Of a DNA stretch of 64,000 bases, positions 62,301-64,000 are shown in pieces. A program made the position numbers and the translations under genes. Under the pieces are notes generated by a model, which was not told the origin of the DNA, ran no database searches, and saw only the letters and a program-made list of their open reading frames with translations. Source of the DNA: Chondrosia reniformis (Eukaryota; Porifera; Demospongiae; Chondrillida; Chondrillidae); NCBI GenBank assembly GCA_947172415.1, contig OX359189.1, positions 3,982,501-4,046,500 on the forward strand, written 5' to 3'. Position 1 is the first letter of the stretch; every line of letters begins with the position of its first letter.

Positions 62301-64000
62301 CATGTACTAGTACTAGTTGTAGGTACTAGTACTAGTTATATTTACTAGTTGTAGGTACAAATAATATGTACTAATATAGGCTGTGTGTACTAGTTATATA
62401 TATATATGTGTATGGACTAGTTGTATGTACTAGTTCTAGTAAGTTTGAGTACTAGTTTATCTATTTACTAAGTAGGCACTAGAAAAATGTAATACTACTT
62501 GGAGTTCTAGTTTAATGTTCTAGTGGTATGTATTATTTATATGTACAAATTTTATGTGTATGTTTCAATCATAGCTAATAGTTGTAAGTACAAGTTGTAT
62601 GAAGTAGTTGTTAGCCTAGTTGTATGTACTAGTTATATGTATTACTTGTTTGTACTTGTTATACGTACTAGTAGAATGTACTAGTTGTGTGTAATAGTTG
62701 TATGTTGTAGTTGTATATACTAGTTGTTATTACTAGCTATATTTTCTAGTTGTATAAACTAGTTGTATGTACTAGTACTAGTTATATTTACTAGTGGTAA
62801 GTACAAATTATATGTGCCAATACAGGCTGTATGCACTAGTTATATATATGTGTATATATGGACTAGTCGTATATACTAGTACTAGTAAGTTTGAGTACTA
62901 GTTAATCTAGTTACTAGGTAAGCACTAGTTATATGTAATACTAGTTGGAGTTCTAGTTTAAAGTCGTAGTTGTATGTACTATTTACTAGTAATACCAGAT
63001 ATTAAGTAGGTATTAGTTGAATGTACAAGTACTAGTTATATTAAATATTTGTAGGTACTACTTATACGTACTAGTCGAATGTAATAGTTGCATGTACTAA
63101 TTGTTTATAATAGTTATATGTACCAGTTGTATGTACTAGTTATGTACTAGTTGTATGTAATAGTTGTAGGTACTAGCACTGGTTATATTTACTATTTGTA
63201 CGTACAAGTTTTCTGTTCTAGTTGAATGTTATAGTTGTATGAACTAGTTGTAATTAGTAGTACAAGTTATATTTATTACTTGTAGGTATTAGTTGTATGT
63301 CCTAGTGTATGTAGTAGTTGTATGTTGTAATTATATGATCTAGTTTTATGTACTTGTTGTATGTACTAGTTGTATGCACTAGTTATATACTAATGTATGT
63401 ACTAGTTTTATGTAGTAGTTGTACATACTAGCACTGTTTACATTTACTATTTGTAGGTATTAGTTGTATGTACTAGTTGTATGTAGTAGTTGTATGTTCT
63501 AATTGGATGAACTAATTTTATGTACTAGTTGTATGTAATGGTTATATACTAGTTGTATGTATTAGTTGTATAAACTAGTGGTATGTACTAGTTGTGGGAA
63601 ATAGTTGTATGTATTAACTGTATGTATTAGTTATGTACTAGTTGCATGTGTAAGTTCTAATATTTACTACTACTAGTAATATTTACTAGTCATAGGTACT
63701 AGTTTTATGAACTAGTTTTATGTACTAGTACTAGATATATTCAGTAGTAGTAATAGTTGGAGGTCTAGTTGGATGTACTTGTTGTATGTACCAGTTATAT
63801 GTGAATGTTCTAGTCATAGGTACTAATTGTAAGTACAAATTGTATGAACTAGTTGTTACTACTAGTTGTATGTGCAAGTTGTATGTACTAGTTGTATGTA
63901 CTAGTCTTAGGAACTACTTGTTGGTACTTGTTGGTCATACTAGTTGAATGTACTAGTTGTGTGTACTAGTTGTATGTATTACTTATATGCACTAGTTGTA
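56391..64000 (-). repeat. 13-bp satellite, reverse orientation, block 15
   Basis: Array to the end of the window. It contains a recent tandem duplication of period 315 bp (landmark AGGTGTATGCATGCG at 57531 and 57846; copies about 57510-57824 and 57825-58139) and many longer repeats shared with blocks 7, 9 and 13. No gene is seen. Confidence 0.94.
57510..58139 (-). repeat. 315-bp tandem duplication within the satellite
   Basis: Two adjacent, almost identical copies, each including the rarer sequences GGAATTGTTTGTAC and GTCATAAATATTAGC. Their similarity far exceeds that of neighbouring 13-bp units. Confidence 0.88.

Overview
The window looks like a gene-poor, repeat-dominated stretch of an AT-rich animal nuclear genome, most likely an invertebrate. 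The grounds are a multi-kilobase minisatellite, nested eukaryotic transposons (a Tc1/mariner/pogo-superfamily DNA transposon, an endonuclease-bearing non-LTR retrotransposon, foldback elements and MITEs) and a hammerhead-like ribozyme motif of the kind known from animal retroelements. I see no intact host gene, no bacterial-type operon and no CRISPR array. Species and chromosome position cannot be read from the sequence; a heterochromatic or pericentromeric location is only an inference.

Layout. About 80% is one diverged 13-bp satellite. It reads ACTAGTACATACA on the + strand from 1 to about 11705, then flips and reads as its reverse complement (TGTATGTACTAGT) to the end. The satellite is organised in kilobase-scale higher-order repeats and recent tandem duplications. 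Islands inside it are: foldback elements at 2729-3487, 32971-33756 and 34463-35225; a palindrome-rich MITE family at 7491-8294, 17096-17485, 24289-24660, 37665-37936 and 55968-56366, with a distant relative at 4211-4476; a 123-bp tandem repeat at 12030-13716 with fragments beside three of the MITE copies; a 3.2-kb element with 65-bp tandem repeats at 14859-18023; a nested inverted-repeat island at 22343-23613; an element with perfect 41-bp inverted ends at 37937-38464; a 7.2-kb composite transposon at 42207-49376; and a 196-bp inverted-repeat insertion with a hammerhead-like core at 52561-52756.

Coding content is confined to mobile elements and all of it is broken. The 42207-49376 element is a TA-flanked DNA transposon (about 2.8 kb without its insert). 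Its DDE transposase gene is frameshifted and split near the C terminus by a 4.36-kb retrotransposon flanked by a perfect 9-bp target duplication. The retrotransposon carries two Myb/SANT-like segments, a reverse transcriptase and a restriction-like endonuclease in one reading frame of 1258 codons, broken by seven internal stop codons and no frameshift that I could detect. A 461-bp pogo-like element inside one MITE keeps a relic of the transposase DNA-binding domain.

The satellite repeats itself, so several insertions can be compared with paralogous unoccupied copies in the same window. This fixes insertion boundaries and target duplications unusually well. The 123-bp repeat plus MITE behaves as a module that was carried along when the satellite was amplified, since three copies share nearly the same left junction.
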